A stretch of DNA of 64,000 bases from Bacillus sp. SJS (GCF_000732485.2 NZ_JAQV02000007.1:124001-188000), one strand, 5' to 3'; counted from the first letter of the stretch, positions 35,471 to 44,617 are shown. The notes: generated by a model from the sequence alone, not told the origin. Program-made: numbers and translations.

Positions 35471-35616
35471 CTTGTTTTTAACACCTGTTGAAGCGGAAGG
35501 AGTGAGACTCCAGCGGGAGCAGCGGGACAGGTGAAACCCCGCAGTGGCGAAGCCAGGAGGAGGCTCAACGCCCGCCCAAGGATAAGCGAACGCCTGCAGC
35601 GGAAATCAACAGCCGA
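35471..35616 (+). repeat. GC-rich intergenic repeat, copy 2, at the RHS truncation point
   Basis: Same element as 8711-8851: TGTTGAAGCGGAAGG, GGAGCAGCGGGACAGGTGA, GAGGAGGCTCAACGCCCGCC, CGCCTGCAGCGGAAATCAAC. Outer TGTTGA and TCAACA are inverted. It begins within a few bases of where RHS homology ends. Confidence 0.85.
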
Positions 35617-35665
35617 GTTTAAAAGAGCTACAGTTTTAAAAAACGTGAAGAGTTTATGCTCTCGA

Positions 35666-35705
35666 AAAAAGCCCAAGAAGGATCCAACATCCATCTCAGG
35701 CTTCT
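35666..35705 (-). terminator. Terminator of the MFS transporter gene
   Basis: On the minus strand AAGCCTGAGATGGAT pairs imperfectly with ATCCTTCTTGGGCTT, followed by T6. It lies just behind the MFS stop codon. Confidence 0.75.
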
Positions 35706-35707
35706 AT

Positions 35708-36907
35708 TTACCCTTTCACCGTTTCGGCGGAAAGGTCTTGATTTGAAAGATATTTAATATTGCGGTCATAAATCACAGTAATGAAGAAGCTAATAACGAG
35801 CAGGCCAATCAGCACGGCAAACATGACCGGCATGTTGAACATGTCTACTAAAATTCCTCCCAGCAGAGGACCGACCATTCTTCCAGCGGTGGCTGTGCTG
35901 TTTACGAATCCCTGATAGAAGCCTTCTCTTCCTTTTGGAGCGAGATCATTTGCAATGGTCGGCACGGCTGGCCAAACGAGCATTTCCCCGATGGTTAAAA
36001 TGATCATGGCAGTTAAGAATCCGGAGAATCCGCCCGCTGCTGCAGCGATGACGAAGGATACCATGAAGATTCCCATTCCAATCAGCATCTGGGACTTGAG
36101 CGTTTTTGCAAAGCGTTTTACAAAAGCCGAAAGCAAAGGCTGTCCAAGGACAATCATCAGTCCGTTAATCGTCCATAGGAGACTGTATTGCTTCAGGTCA
36201 ATGTTCAGCGTTTGAGTATGTGCGGCAATCGTCGACTGCCATTGAACGTAGGCGACCCAGCATAGCAGGTAGGCAATGGACAGGATGGATAGCGCGGTAA
36301 ATTTCGTGCGGTCCTTCATGCCAGGTTTTTTTGTGACCAAGGCGGTCGGATGAATCGTTTGCCCCTGAATATTTCGGTATCCGAAAAATGCCACCAAAAA
36401 AAAGAGAACATACAGCAATCCGTTCGCCATAAAAATCCACTGAAACGAGATCGATGCAACCAGTCCACCTAATGCGGAACCGATGGCTACCCCGGCATTT
36501 TGAGCTACATAAATCGCGTTGAACGATTTTCTTCCGCCTTCAGGCCAGACACTGCCTGCCAGCGCATAGGTTGCCGGGAAAACAATCCCTGATCCAAAGC
36601 CAACGATCGTAAGCAGAATAACGTAGTGCGGCCAGCCATGGAAAAAAATCATTCCAATTAGAGCGGCAAGCGTAATGATGATACCAAGCAAAATCGAGCG
36701 ATAGCCTCCGATTTTGTCAAACAGAACCCCGCCCGCCAGATTTCCGATTACACTAGCGCCTGCATTCAGCATAAGCACGACGCCTGCTACGGTAAGCGAT
36801 TTTCCAAGTTCATCGTGTATATATATCGTATTAAGAGGCCATAAAAAAGAAGCCCCGGTTACATTTATGATCATCCCAATTACGAGAAGCCATAGGGAAC
36901 GCGGCAT
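35708..36907 (-). CDS. yttB: MFS transporter YttB
   Basis: A 399-residue, 12-span major facilitator protein. The A-like loop GGVLFDKIGGYRS between spans 2 and 3 is present, along with WPEGGRKSFNAIYVAQNAG in the centre and GREGFYQGFVNSTATAGR later, as in drug-efflux-type members. In B. subtilis YttB lies between leuS and the ytr genes; here the accessory RHS island separates it from leuS, which marks the insertion point. The substrate is unknown. Confidence 0.85.
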   Translation of the reverse strand: MPRSLWLLVIGMIINVTGASFLWPLNTIYIHDELGKSLTVAGVVLMLNAGASVIGNLAGGVLFDKIGGYRSILLGIIITLAALIGMIFFHGWPHYVILLTIVGFGSGIVFPATYALAGSVWPEGGRKSFNAIYVAQNAGVAIGSALGGLVASISFQWIFMANGLLYVLFFLVAFFGYRNIQGQTIHPTALVTKKPGMKDRTKFTALSILSIAYLLCWVAYVQWQSTIAAHTQTLNIDLKQYSLLWTINGLMIVLGQPLLSAFVKRFAKTLKSQMLIGMGIFMVSFVIAAAAGGFSGFLTAMIILTIGEMLVWPAVPTIANDLAPKGREGFYQGFVNSTATAGRMVGPLLGGILVDMFNMPVMFAVLIGLLVISFFITVIYDRNIKYLSNQDLSAETVKG

Positions 36908-37105
36908 ACGAACCCCTCCTTCTGTATAAATCTTTCATTTCCATTAGCTAGTGTATGAGGTTTTGGCACGTTTTTCAATAGAAGAATACTGGTTTAATAA
37001 ATAAAAAACATTTCAGATAATTGGAAGGATAATCAAAGGCATTATTATCAAAAAAATTAAAATTCAGCCTAAAGTTCCACCCGGGCAACCCGCTTAATGA
37101 TGCAA

Positions 37106-37130
37106 CAAAAAAAACAGGCATCGGCCTGCT
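37106..37130 (-). terminator. Terminator of the penicillin-binding protein gene
   Basis: CAGGC and GCCTG with a CGAT loop on the minus strand, followed by T8. Confidence 0.82.
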
Positions 37131-38915
37131 CTATTTTAAATATTCCATCATTACGTTTTTGACTTTCGGCACCACATAATGGCTCCCGCCTCTGTCTTTA
37201 ACATCTTCGACCATCATGGCCACAAGCAATCTCGGGTCCTCCGTATTCATGGCCACGAACCAGCCATTTTCCTGTCCCTCTCCGTCTTTCGTTTGTTTTA
37301 GCTCCGCTGTTCCCGTTTTCCCGGCAATCTCCAATCCTTTTACGAAAGGTTTATAGCCAGTTCCATTAGGATCGTCAATAACTTCTTTCAAATCTTCCAG
37401 GATCAACGTGGCATTTTCTTCTGCAATCGCCCCTTTTCTCCAGTAAGCCGGTTGAGCCGAAGCTCCTATTTCGAGATAAGGCCTAATGAGATCCCCGCTA
37501 TTTTGAAAAACTGTATAGGCGGCCGCCACATGAAGGGGACTCATGAGTACCTCTCCCTGACGGAATCCGGAATCAGCAAGCTGCCCTTCTGAAATGATTC
37601 CATTTTTTGATACAGAAGAGGTTTCAGTTGGGAAAGGGTAAAAATCAAGCTTCTCTGAAAAGGCAAAACGTTCTTCCATTTCAGCTTGAAAGGATTCCCT
37701 GCCGATTGCCAATGCGGATCTGGCAAAATAGATATTATCTGAAGTGACCAATGCATCCTTTAAATTCACTTTTTGCAAACGATCCGAGACACGGGTGACC
37801 TCATAGTTTCCCCATCCTTCTTTTGACCAGACAGGGCCGCTGATTTCTTCTTTTTTGGAAGGATCAAGCTTCCCCGTTTCCAGGCCAATTGCTGCAGTTA
37901 ACGGTTTTATCGTGGATCCCGGGGAAAATAGCTTATTAAATCGTGCGACAGAAGCACCCCGTTCTTCATTGCTGTATGCCTTATATTCCTCTTCTGTCCA
38001 TCCGAAAAGAAAGTTGTTCGGATCGTAGGACGGCATGCTGACGAGCGCAAGCGTTTCACCGGTTTTCGGATGAATAGCTGCGGCTGTTCCTTTATCTTTC
38101 CTCAATTGTACGGATAGATTATTTTGTAATTGGCTGTCGATAGTTACATTTACATCACGGCCGTTTTTTGCAGGTTTTTCTGCGATCACCGCTTTGCTGC
38201 CGGTCGTTTGTATGGTCCATCCGGGCTCACCGCGCAATTCTTTTTCGTAAACTTGCTCCAGCCCTCTTGTACCAATCATGGAATTAGAAGAGTATCCCTC
38301 GTTTTTCTTCTCTTCCAGCTGCTCAGCCGTAATCGGCCGCACATAGCCAATGAGATGGGCTGCATTTTCTCCAAGTGGATAAAAACGGGCTTGAACTTCT
38401 TTTTTCTGAATACCAGGCAAAGCCATTACCTTCTTAAACGTTTCCTGATCGGCGGGATTCATTTTGGCTACAGGAACAAAATCGCTTTCCCTTACCCATT
38501 CGGCGGCAAGTGCTTTTTCCACTTTCTCTTTGGAAACAGGGAGGAGCGCGGTCAGTTTGGATAACACTTCCTCTTTCTTATCCGCCATTCCTTTGGGTAC
38601 AATACCGATTTCATATACCTTTGCATTTACAGCAAGCCCTTCTCCATCCCGGTCAAAAATCTGGCCTCGCTGCGGAGAGGATGAAGCGACTCTGAGCTCA
38701 TCTCCGTCCTTAAGCTGCGGAAAAATATAGGATGGATCCCACTGAATCATCCAATCCTTCCCCTTTTCTTTCTCTTCCTGAATCAGTGTGGCTTCATGAT
38801 CAAATTGAACAGGTCCAGCTACGGTTTCCATAGAAACGGAGAATGTAAATTTAACAGGCTTTTTTCCATCCTTATGGTATGAATCTCGCTGTTTCCATAA
38901 GTATGGAATTCGCAA
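37131..38915 (-). CDS. Class B penicillin-binding protein (PBP3/PbpC-MecA type), 5'-truncated
   Basis: A 594-codon frame with an intact transpeptidase domain: Ser334-x-x-Lys337 (SPGSTIKP), Ser392-Asp-Asn394 and Lys533-Thr-Gly (AGKTGTAEL). Before it is the PBP dimerisation domain (PQRGQIFDRDGEGLAVN, then the YPLGENAAHLIGY segment). The N-terminus enters in the middle of the MecA-N/NTF2-like domain (KFTFSVSMETVAGP). B. subtilis PbpC is about 668 residues with a lipoprotein signal; here the signal, lipobox and first 70 or so residues are missing. The only in-frame start is a TTG without ribosome site, and a TAG lies ten codons upstream. Likely a broken gene, or an enzyme made but not exported. 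Confidence 0.8.
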   Translation of the reverse strand: MRIPYLWKQRDSYHKDGKKPVKFTFSVSMETVAGPVQFDHEATLIQEEKEKGKDWMIQWDPSYIFPQLKDGDELRVASSSPQRGQIFDRDGEGLAVNAKVYEIGIVPKGMADKKEEVLSKLTALLPVSKEKVEKALAAEWVRESDFVPVAKMNPADQETFKKVMALPGIQKKEVQARFYPLGENAAHLIGYVRPITAEQLEEKKNEGYSSNSMIGTRGLEQVYEKELRGEPGWTIQTTGSKAVIAEKPAKNGRDVNVTIDSQLQNNLSVQLRKDKGTAAAIHPKTGETLALVSMPSYDPNNFLFGWTEEEYKAYSNEERGASVARFNKLFSPGSTIKPLTAAIGLETGKLDPSKKEEISGPVWSKEGWGNYEVTRVSDRLQKVNLKDALVTSDNIYFARSALAIGRESFQAEMEERFAFSEKLDFYPFPTETSSVSKNGIISEGQLADSGFRQGEVLMSPLHVAAAYTVFQNSGDLIRPYLEIGASAQPAYWRKGAIAEENATLILEDLKEVIDDPNGTGYKPFVKGLEIAGKTGTAELKQTKDGEGQENGWFVAMNTEDPRLLVAMMVEDVKDRGGSHYVVPKVKNVMMEYLK

Positions 38916-38981
38916 TAGAATCGGAAAAAATTTATACTAAATATATAAGACTGGAAAAAGAAGAAAAGAAGGAATGCATCT

Positions 38982-40079
38982 ATGCAAAACAATAAATGGG
39001 TTTCATTTCTGATCACGCTGCTTTTTGCAGTGACCGGCGGAATCATATTTCAGCTGATTTCAATGCCAATTCCATGGCTGATTGGCTCCATGGTTTTTGT
39101 ACTGATCGGCTCAAACATTTTTCGAAGCATCAAGCTATACTGGCCTCAGCAAATACGAAATTCAGGCATGGTGATCGTCGGCTATACGATTGGATTGTCG
39201 TTTACAATGGAGGCACTGCATCAAATTGGACTGCAGCTTCCCGCCATGATCCTGCTGACCGCGATGCTTCTCATGCTTTCAACACTCATTTCAATACTCG
39301 TTTCCAAGCTATCCGGGATTTCTTTTCCCACCATTTTAATGGGCAGTATTCCGGGCGGGCTGAGCCAGATCATTCCCCTTGCAGAGGAAACAAAGGGGAT
39401 TGACATAACGGTTGTCACCTTTCTCCAAGTATCCAGGCTGATGATGATTGTCTTCTGTGTACCGCTGCTGATATTCAGTCCCATGTTTGGAAATCCCGAC
39501 CACCATGCGGCAGACGTCCAAAAGGCAGCCGGCTGGGACGGGCTATTCCCTCACATTTGGATTTTCGCAGTCAACTGTATACTGGCAGCCATCATTGGAA
39601 AAAAAATAAAACTCCCGACGGCCTACTTACTCGGACCGATGATTGTGACCATTATTCTCAATCTATCAGGGTATGACGGACCGCCTCTTCCTCAATCCAT
39701 CCTGAATATCTCCCAGCTGATGATCGGTGCGTATATCGGACTCATGCTGAAGCCTGAAAGACTAAAAGATAAGGTGAGAATTGCTTTCCTTGCTTTGCTT
39801 AGCGGATTGCTGCTGATTTCCGGCTCCATCGGCTTGAGTCTTCTTCTTACACAGCTTCATCCCATCACCTTTGTTAGCGCCTTTTTAAGCCTATCCCCAG
39901 GGGGAATGGACCAAATGGCGCTGATTGGAAAGGAAGTAAACGCTGATCTCTCAGTCGTAGTTTGCTACCAGCTATTCCGGATTCTATTTATCTTCCTTGC
40001 CGTTCCCCCGCTCATCAGGGTTATTTTCAGAACGATTTTGAAAAGAAGTTTGGCTGCAGAGGCATCGAAAATAGAATAA
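38982..40079 (+). CDS. AbrB-family (PF05145-type) integral membrane protein
   Basis: A 365-residue protein with about ten hydrophobic spans in two homologous halves. Each half carries a proline-glycine motif before a helix (SIPGGLSQIIPLAEE in the first half, SPGGMDQMALIGKEV in the second) and a MPIPWLIGSM / LPTAYLLGPM segment, as in membrane proteins named AbrB or ammonia monooxygenase in databases. Despite the name it has no DNA-binding AbrB domain. Transport function is likely but the substrate is unknown. AGAAGGA precedes the ATG. Confidence 0.85.
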   Translation: MQNNKWVSFLITLLFAVTGGIIFQLISMPIPWLIGSMVFVLIGSNIFRSIKLYWPQQIRNSGMVIVGYTIGLSFTMEALHQIGLQLPAMILLTAMLLMLSTLISILVSKLSGISFPTILMGSIPGGLSQIIPLAEETKGIDITVVTFLQVSRLMMIVFCVPLLIFSPMFGNPDHHAADVQKAAGWDGLFPHIWIFAVNCILAAIIGKKIKLPTAYLLGPMIVTIILNLSGYDGPPLPQSILNISQLMIGAYIGLMLKPERLKDKVRIAFLALLSGLLLISGSIGLSLLLTQLHPITFVSAFLSLSPGGMDQMALIGKEVNADLSVVVCYQLFRILFIFLAVPPLIRVIFRTILKRSLAAEASKIE

Positions 40080-40107
40080 ATGGCATGCAAAGAGAGGGCA
40101 TGATTGA

Positions 40108-40160
40108 AACCAAAACCCCCTGAACGCTATGTGTGAGCATTCAAGGGGTTTTGGTTTTTA
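40108..40160 (+). terminator. Rho-independent terminator
   Basis: AACCAAAACCCCCTGAA and TTCAAGGGGTTTTGGTT pair (one mismatch) around a short loop, with TTTT following. Confidence 0.88.
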
Positions 40161-40192
40161 TATAGGTACTTTTGAACTATTATTGTTTAGGT

Positions 40193-40327
40193 TGGTTGGA
40201 GCGGAAGGTGCGCGACTCCTGCGGGAGCAGCGGGACAGGTGAGACCCCGCAGGCGCTTGCGCCGCGGAGGCTCACCGCCCGCCCCGCTGGTCGCTGAGCA
40301 TCCTGCAGCGGAAATCAGCCAAACCCA
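40193..40327 (+). repeat. GC-rich intergenic repeat, copy 3
   Basis: Same order of blocks as 8711-8851: GGAGCGGAAGG, GGAGCAGCGGGACAGGTGAG, GGAGGCTCACCGCCCGCCCCG, CCTGCAGCGGAAATC. The outer arms differ (GGTTGGTTGG on the left, CAGCCAAACC on the right) but remain complementary, which hints at selection on pairing. Confidence 0.88.
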
Positions 40328-40387
40328 ATCCATTTAAAAGCGAAAAGAGCTTTTGAGATTAACTTTCCATGGCCACTTTTGCGCTAA

Positions 40388-41707
40388 TTAAATTTCACGC
40401 CGAAGCGCGGACAAAACATCAATATTCGTCGCCTTCACAGCTGGGCGCAGGCCGGATAGGATGGCCACTCCAATGCTGATCGCGGCGGCAATAAGAACGA
40501 GTGACACCGGAATGTAGGAAATCTGCATATCAAAAGGAGCGGCCTCACCCCCGCCAGCTGTTGACTGCAGGATAAGCGGGACAATTTTATTTGCAGCCCA
40601 GCTTACTCCGTAAGAAATAATAACCCCGATCACAGACCCTGCAACCCCAATCCATGCGCTCTCCATTAAAAACAGCCTTCTAATCATGTTTGGCTGCGCA
40701 CCGATCGCCTTCATAATTCCAATTTGCTGCGTTCGCTCCGTAACGGCCATTGTCATCGTATTGAAGATACCAATGGAGGCGATTAGTACAGCTACCGTCC
40801 CGACAAAGATCAGCCCAACCTTAAAGGCAGTGAAAAACAAATTCATGCTTTCAAGCTCCTCTGTAATCGAGTATACGAGATAGCCTTTGTCCTTAAGTGC
40901 TTTTGTCAGTCCATCCACCTGATCAATGGATGACGCATAAGCGTTCACATTGCTATACGTGATTTCCTTTTCATAATCAAAATCCGGATTGACGAGCGGA
41001 GCCAGCTCTTTCAGCATATTGTCCCCGATCATCACATTTGTGTCTTCCATAAAATCTCTTGCAGGCTTTTTGGATACTCCCGTAATGAGAAACGGATAAG
41101 TCTTTTCTTTCCCGTTTAGATCGGTATACACAAACGTAACTTTTTTGTTCAGCACGTCCTCTTTATATCCTTCAGGTCTCTTCACATTGCCTTCTGGATT
41201 AGAGTTGTATGCATCAAGCTGCTTCTGTTCATTTTCAGTGAGAAGCTGTTTTCCAAAATGATAGCCGACCACGATTTCGTTCGGCTTCTCTGGCATTTTC
41301 CCCCGGTCCAGGGATAGATTCGCTTTTTTCTCCTGCTTCATATTCGTTACAATCGATGTGAAATTTTGTCCCGTTCTTCCTTCTAACTGAGCTTTTGCCG
41401 GGGCCTCAATCATGTTTCTCGTAACGACCGCTTTTACATTTTCGGTTTTCTCAATATCCTTAATTAAACTGCTCGTAATGGGCTTGGCAGATTCTTCTCC
41501 ATCCTGTTTTCCTTCAACCTTCACTTCCGTAAGGATCTGCTGCTTTTGAATCTCATCTGTCAGCGTTTTTTGAAATCCAAACCCAACCGAAGCTAAAACA
41601 ATCAGGAAGGAACAGCCCATCGTTGTCGCTAGAATGGTCATGAAAACACGAAGGCGGTTCTTTTTAATGTTTTGCCGGACAAATCCGATCTGATCCTTAA
41701 GCTTCAA
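40388..41707 (-). CDS. ytrF: ABC transporter permease YtrF (MacB/FtsX-like)
   Basis: A 439-residue permease: one N-terminal span (VFMTILATTMGCSFLIVLASV), a large extracytoplasmic domain (about residues 40-285) and three C-terminal spans, ending in the FtsX-like segment. The conserved cytoplasmic loop ERTQQIGIMKAIGAQPNMIRRLFL contacts the ATPase. Overlaps the ytrE stop. With YtrE it forms a type VII-like (mechanotransmission) ABC module rather than a classic importer. The B. subtilis ytr operon is induced by cell-wall antibiotics that disturb the lipid II cycle. Confidence 0.88.
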   Translation of the reverse strand: MKLKDQIGFVRQNIKKNRLRVFMTILATTMGCSFLIVLASVGFGFQKTLTDEIQKQQILTEVKVEGKQDGEESAKPITSSLIKDIEKTENVKAVVTRNMIEAPAKAQLEGRTGQNFTSIVTNMKQEKKANLSLDRGKMPEKPNEIVVGYHFGKQLLTENEQKQLDAYNSNPEGNVKRPEGYKEDVLNKKVTFVYTDLNGKEKTYPFLITGVSKKPARDFMEDTNVMIGDNMLKELAPLVNPDFDYEKEITYSNVNAYASSIDQVDGLTKALKDKGYLVYSITEELESMNLFFTAFKVGLIFVGTVAVLIASIGIFNTMTMAVTERTQQIGIMKAIGAQPNMIRRLFLMESAWIGVAGSVIGVIISYGVSWAANKIVPLILQSTAGGGEAAPFDMQISYIPVSLVLIAAAISIGVAILSGLRPAVKATNIDVLSALRREI

Positions 41708-42395
41708 CCGTCACACCCCCGTTCACTAAAACGCCATCATGAAGATTGAAGCGTTTATGGCTGATTTCCGCTACTTCATCATCATGAGTAATGATGAAAA
41801 AGGTAATTCCCTTCTCGCGGTTCAGCTCCTGTATCAGACCTAGAATCTCTTTTTCTGTTTCTGAATCCAGGCTTCCAGTCGGTTCATCCGCGAGAATGAT
41901 CTGAGGATTTAATATAAGGGCCCTTGCAATACTAACGCGCTGCTGCTGACCGCCCGAAAGCTCATTTGGATAATGATTCGCCTGCTCTAAAAGACCAACA
42001 CGACCAAGCATTTCATTCACTCTGATTTTCCGCTGAGATGCAGAAACTCCTCTAAGTGTTAAAGGAAGAGCAATATTTTCAAAGGTTGACAGACTCGGTA
42101 TCAACTGAAAATTCTGAAAGATAAACCCGAAATTCTCTAATCGGAACTCCGCCCACTTCTTTTCGTTAAATTTAGTTACGTCGTGTCCATTAATAAGAAT
42201 CTGTCCGGATACCGGTTTCATAAATCCTGAAATTAAATTCAGCAGCGTCGATTTACCCGATCCGCTCCGGCCGACAATAGAAGCAATTTCACCCTTTTCA
42301 ATATCAAGGGAAATACCGGTCAGCACCGGAATTTCCCTCTCCTTTCCTTTCTTGCCGACAAAGAAGGAATGAGATAGGTCGTTGATTTGTATCAT
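41697..42395 (-). CDS. ytrE: ABC transporter ATPase YtrE
   Basis: A 232-residue LolD/MacB-type ATPase. Walker A GRSGSGKST, Q-loop FQNFQLIPSLSTFENI, signature [15 protein letters not shown] and Walker B ILADEPTGSLD are all present. The ATG at 42395 is used because AGGGAGAGG lies just upstream; an in-frame ATG six codons earlier overlaps the previous gene end and lacks a site. Pairs with YtrF. Confidence 0.9.
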   Translation of the reverse strand: MIQINDLSHSFFVGKKGKEREIPVLTGISLDIEKGEIASIVGRSGSGKSTLLNLISGFMKPVSGQILINGHDVTKFNEKKWAEFRLENFGFIFQNFQLIPSLSTFENIALPLTLRGVSASQRKIRVNEMLGRVGLLEQANHYPNELSGGQQQRVSIARALILNPQIILADEPTGSLDSETEKEILGLIQELNREKGITFFIITHDDEVAEISHKRFNLHDGVLVNGGVTVEA

Positions 42396-42412
42396 GAAGT
42401 CCTCTCCCTGCA

Positions 42413-43363
42413 TTATAATTTTGCCTTTTTATATATTAGAAAGTATCCCAGGGTTCCACCTATTCCGGCACCTATTAACAACCCAATTACATATCCGGTA
42501 ATAGAATTTGATGAGCCGTAAGAAATCCCCCCAAATCCTAATGTCCCAAGTAATACCACGATAATAAAGACAGGTAAATTTAATTGCTTCCAGCTGAAGA
42601 AATAACCGTTTCGCTCCATAGGCTGCTTCAAGAAGGAAGCATATCCAATAATCAGATAAACTAAAGTCATAAATAGAGGAGCAAGCATCTGAGTATATGA
42701 CAATTCCTTAGCATAAGCAAAGTAAGAAGGAGCTAAGAATATCGCCATTTCTTCAGAAAGATTCACCAGACTTGACGGCGGGTGCTCCATAAACGGATAT
42801 AAATTCATAACAACTACCCCTACTACTAAAAGAGGAAGCATTGCCGTGCTAATAGCCACTATACCTTGAGCAAGCGATGTACCTGTCATACAGCCCGCAG
42901 CAAATACTAATGTAAATACCATAATCAGCGAAACGCCGGTCATGCAAAAATAATGAAGAAAACTGCCGTTGATCGCCGTGCCATGATATAAACTTAACTG
43001 CAGCAAAGTAATTCCATATGAAATAAGCATGGAAACGACAATGATGCATATTCCAGTGAACCATTTCGTCCAAAAAATTGTGCTTCGGGAATAAGGAAGA
43101 GCCAGAGTGAAATCCATGCTCCCGCGCTGTTTTTCACTGCCTAAAAAACCGACTGCCAGGGAAAATGCGATAATTAAAATAATCCCCATAAAAAATTTTG
43201 ATGAAAAATCAAATTCATATGGACCAGAAATACGATTGGTAATGAAAGAAGAGTAATCCTCCCATAAAATAAAGGGCATATTTCCAATCAATATAATCAT
43301 CGACACAGCAATAATAACCGCTGATTGCCTTAATTCTTTAAGTATGAGCCCCTTTATTACCAT
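42413..43363 (-). CDS. ABC transporter permease of the YtrC/YtrD type
   Basis: A 316-residue protein with about eight hydrophobic spans and the ABC-2-type segment SEKQRGSMDFTLALPYSRS after the second. B. subtilis has two near-identical tandem genes, ytrC and ytrD, at this position; here there is only one. It would pair with YtrB. Its start overlaps the ytrB stop by a few bases, so translation is coupled. Confidence 0.85.
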   Translation of the reverse strand: MVIKGLILKELRQSAVIIAVSMIILIGNMPFILWEDYSSFITNRISGPYEFDFSSKFFMGIILIIAFSLAVGFLGSEKQRGSMDFTLALPYSRSTIFWTKWFTGICIIVVSMLISYGITLLQLSLYHGTAINGSFLHYFCMTGVSLIMVFTLVFAAGCMTGTSLAQGIVAISTAMLPLLVVGVVVMNLYPFMEHPPSSLVNLSEEMAIFLAPSYFAYAKELSYTQMLAPLFMTLVYLIIGYASFLKQPMERNGYFFSWKQLNLPVFIIVVLLGTLGFGGISYGSSNSITGYVIGLLIGAGIGGTLGYFLIYKKAKL

Positions 43364-44235
43364 CTCCGTTTACCTCCAAACCTCGCAATAAATACTTCCT
43401 CTAAGCTGACTGGGAGTTCATTCCAGACTCTCGGTTCCAGGGATTGAAGCCACTCTCTTTGCCCGCTGTTTCTTTTCTCCAATAAAACTGTATAGAATAC
43501 CCCTGTATGATCAAGGATGGGAATCCCTTTCTCACGAATTTGAAGATGATGGTCGTTTTCAAAAGCTAACTGAACCTTCAAGTAATCCCCTTTTACATCT
43601 TCCATATCCACTAGGTTCGAGATTGTATTATCCTCTAGAAATGCAATACGGCTGCAAATTCTCTCAATGTCTTCTAGTCTATGGGAAGTAATCACGATCG
43701 CTGTGCTTCGGAGGGCCACCTCATCAATCATTAACTCGAGAACATCGTGGCGGGTTACTGCGTCAATCCCATCCGTTGGTTCATCCAGCAAAATAAGATC
43801 AGGCCTCATAGCAAAAGCAATGATTAAAGCAAACTGTTTTTTCAAGCCCGTAGACAAATCACGGTACTTTTTCGTTTCAGACAGACCGTACCTGTTCATC
43901 AATTCATTGGCATACGTCACATCAAAATCCGGATACATCGGCTTAAGTATTCGAATCAGCTGTTTATACGAATAACGCTCGTAAAATCCATTTTGAATAG
44001 GCACATAAATTATCTTCCTTTTCACCTCAGGATTTGAAGCAATAGGAAGCTCATTAAACAAAATCTCCCCCTGATCTGGTATGAGCACCTGTTCAATCAG
44101 GCGAAGCAGCGTAGTTTTACCCGACCCATTTCTCCCAAGAAGCCCAAATATTTCTCCTGCATGTATCGTAAAAGAAATATTGCTTAAAATAAGCTCCCCA
44201 TTCATCTTCTTAGACAGATTCCGAACCTCAAGCAT
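43357..44235 (-). CDS. ytrB: ABC transporter ATPase YtrB
   Basis: A 292-residue ATPase from the ATG at 44235, the length of B. subtilis YtrB. Walker A GLLGRNGSGKTT, a shortened signature (DLSTGLKKQFALIIAFAM rather than LSGGQ) and Walker B LILLDEPTDGID are present. The start overlaps the end of ytrA by eight bases. An in-frame ATG 18 codons upstream lies within ytrA and has no site. The non-canonical signature is usual in YtrB/GntR-linked antibiotic ABC systems. Confidence 0.88.
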   Translation of the reverse strand: MLEVRNLSKKMNGELILSNISFTIHAGEIFGLLGRNGSGKTTLLRLIEQVLIPDQGEILFNELPIASNPEVKRKIIYVPIQNGFYERYSYKQLIRILKPMYPDFDVTYANELMNRYGLSETKKYRDLSTGLKKQFALIIAFAMRPDLILLDEPTDGIDAVTRHDVLELMIDEVALRSTAIVITSHRLEDIERICSRIAFLEDNTISNLVDMEDVKGDYLKVQLAFENDHHLQIREKGIPILDHTGVFYTVLLEKRNSGQREWLQSLEPRVWNELPVSLEEVFIARFGGKRRW

Positions 44236-44617
44236 TCTTGTTTCCCCCAACCTCTTTCTTAATCTCATCAATCCACTCATGGAGCTCATTAATATCTATC
44301 CCTGCATAAGCCGCATCTATAATCAATGTCTTCAGCTGCTCCTTAAGCATTTCCATCTTCCCCTCATCCAGTTTTATTTTGACATTCTCCGAAACGAAGG
44401 TTCCCCTGCCCCTTAACGTCTCAATAATGCCTTCACGTTCAAGCTCCTTGTATGCTTTTCCCACAGTATTTGGATTCGCAATGATAATGGTCGCTAATTC
44501 ACGAACAGAAGGAAGTTTATCCCCCGGTTTTAGAGCCCCTTTTAAACACAGCTCCTTCATACTCTGAACCACCTGTTCATAAATAGGTGTCGAGCTGCGA
44601 GGATCAATTTGTATCAT
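44228..44617 (-). CDS. ytrA: GntR-family repressor YtrA
   Basis: A 129-residue regulator of the short YtrA subfamily: N-terminal winged helix (PIYEQVVQSMKELCLKGAL, PSVRELATIIIANPNTVGKAY, GRGTFVS) and a small helical dimerisation tail. First gene of the operon. Its known recognition sequence (AGTGTA, 13 bp, TACACT in B. subtilis) has an almost exact match in the promoter at 44655-44679, so autoregulation is very likely. Confidence 0.93.
   Translation of the reverse strand: MIQIDPRSSTPIYEQVVQSMKELCLKGALKPGDKLPSVRELATIIIANPNTVGKAYKELEREGIIETLRGRGTFVSENVKIKLDEGKMEMLKEQLKTLIIDAAYAGIDINELHEWIDEIKKEVGGNKNA

Noticed and set aside
23080-35616. Prophage or integrative element
   Set aside because: No integrase, terminase, portal, capsid or attachment repeats were seen; all content is RHS and small genes.
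38819-39046. Missing PBP N-terminus in another frame (frameshift)
   Set aside because: The alternative frame upstream shows no lipobox or similarity to the PBP N-terminal domain, so a deletion is more likely than a frameshift.
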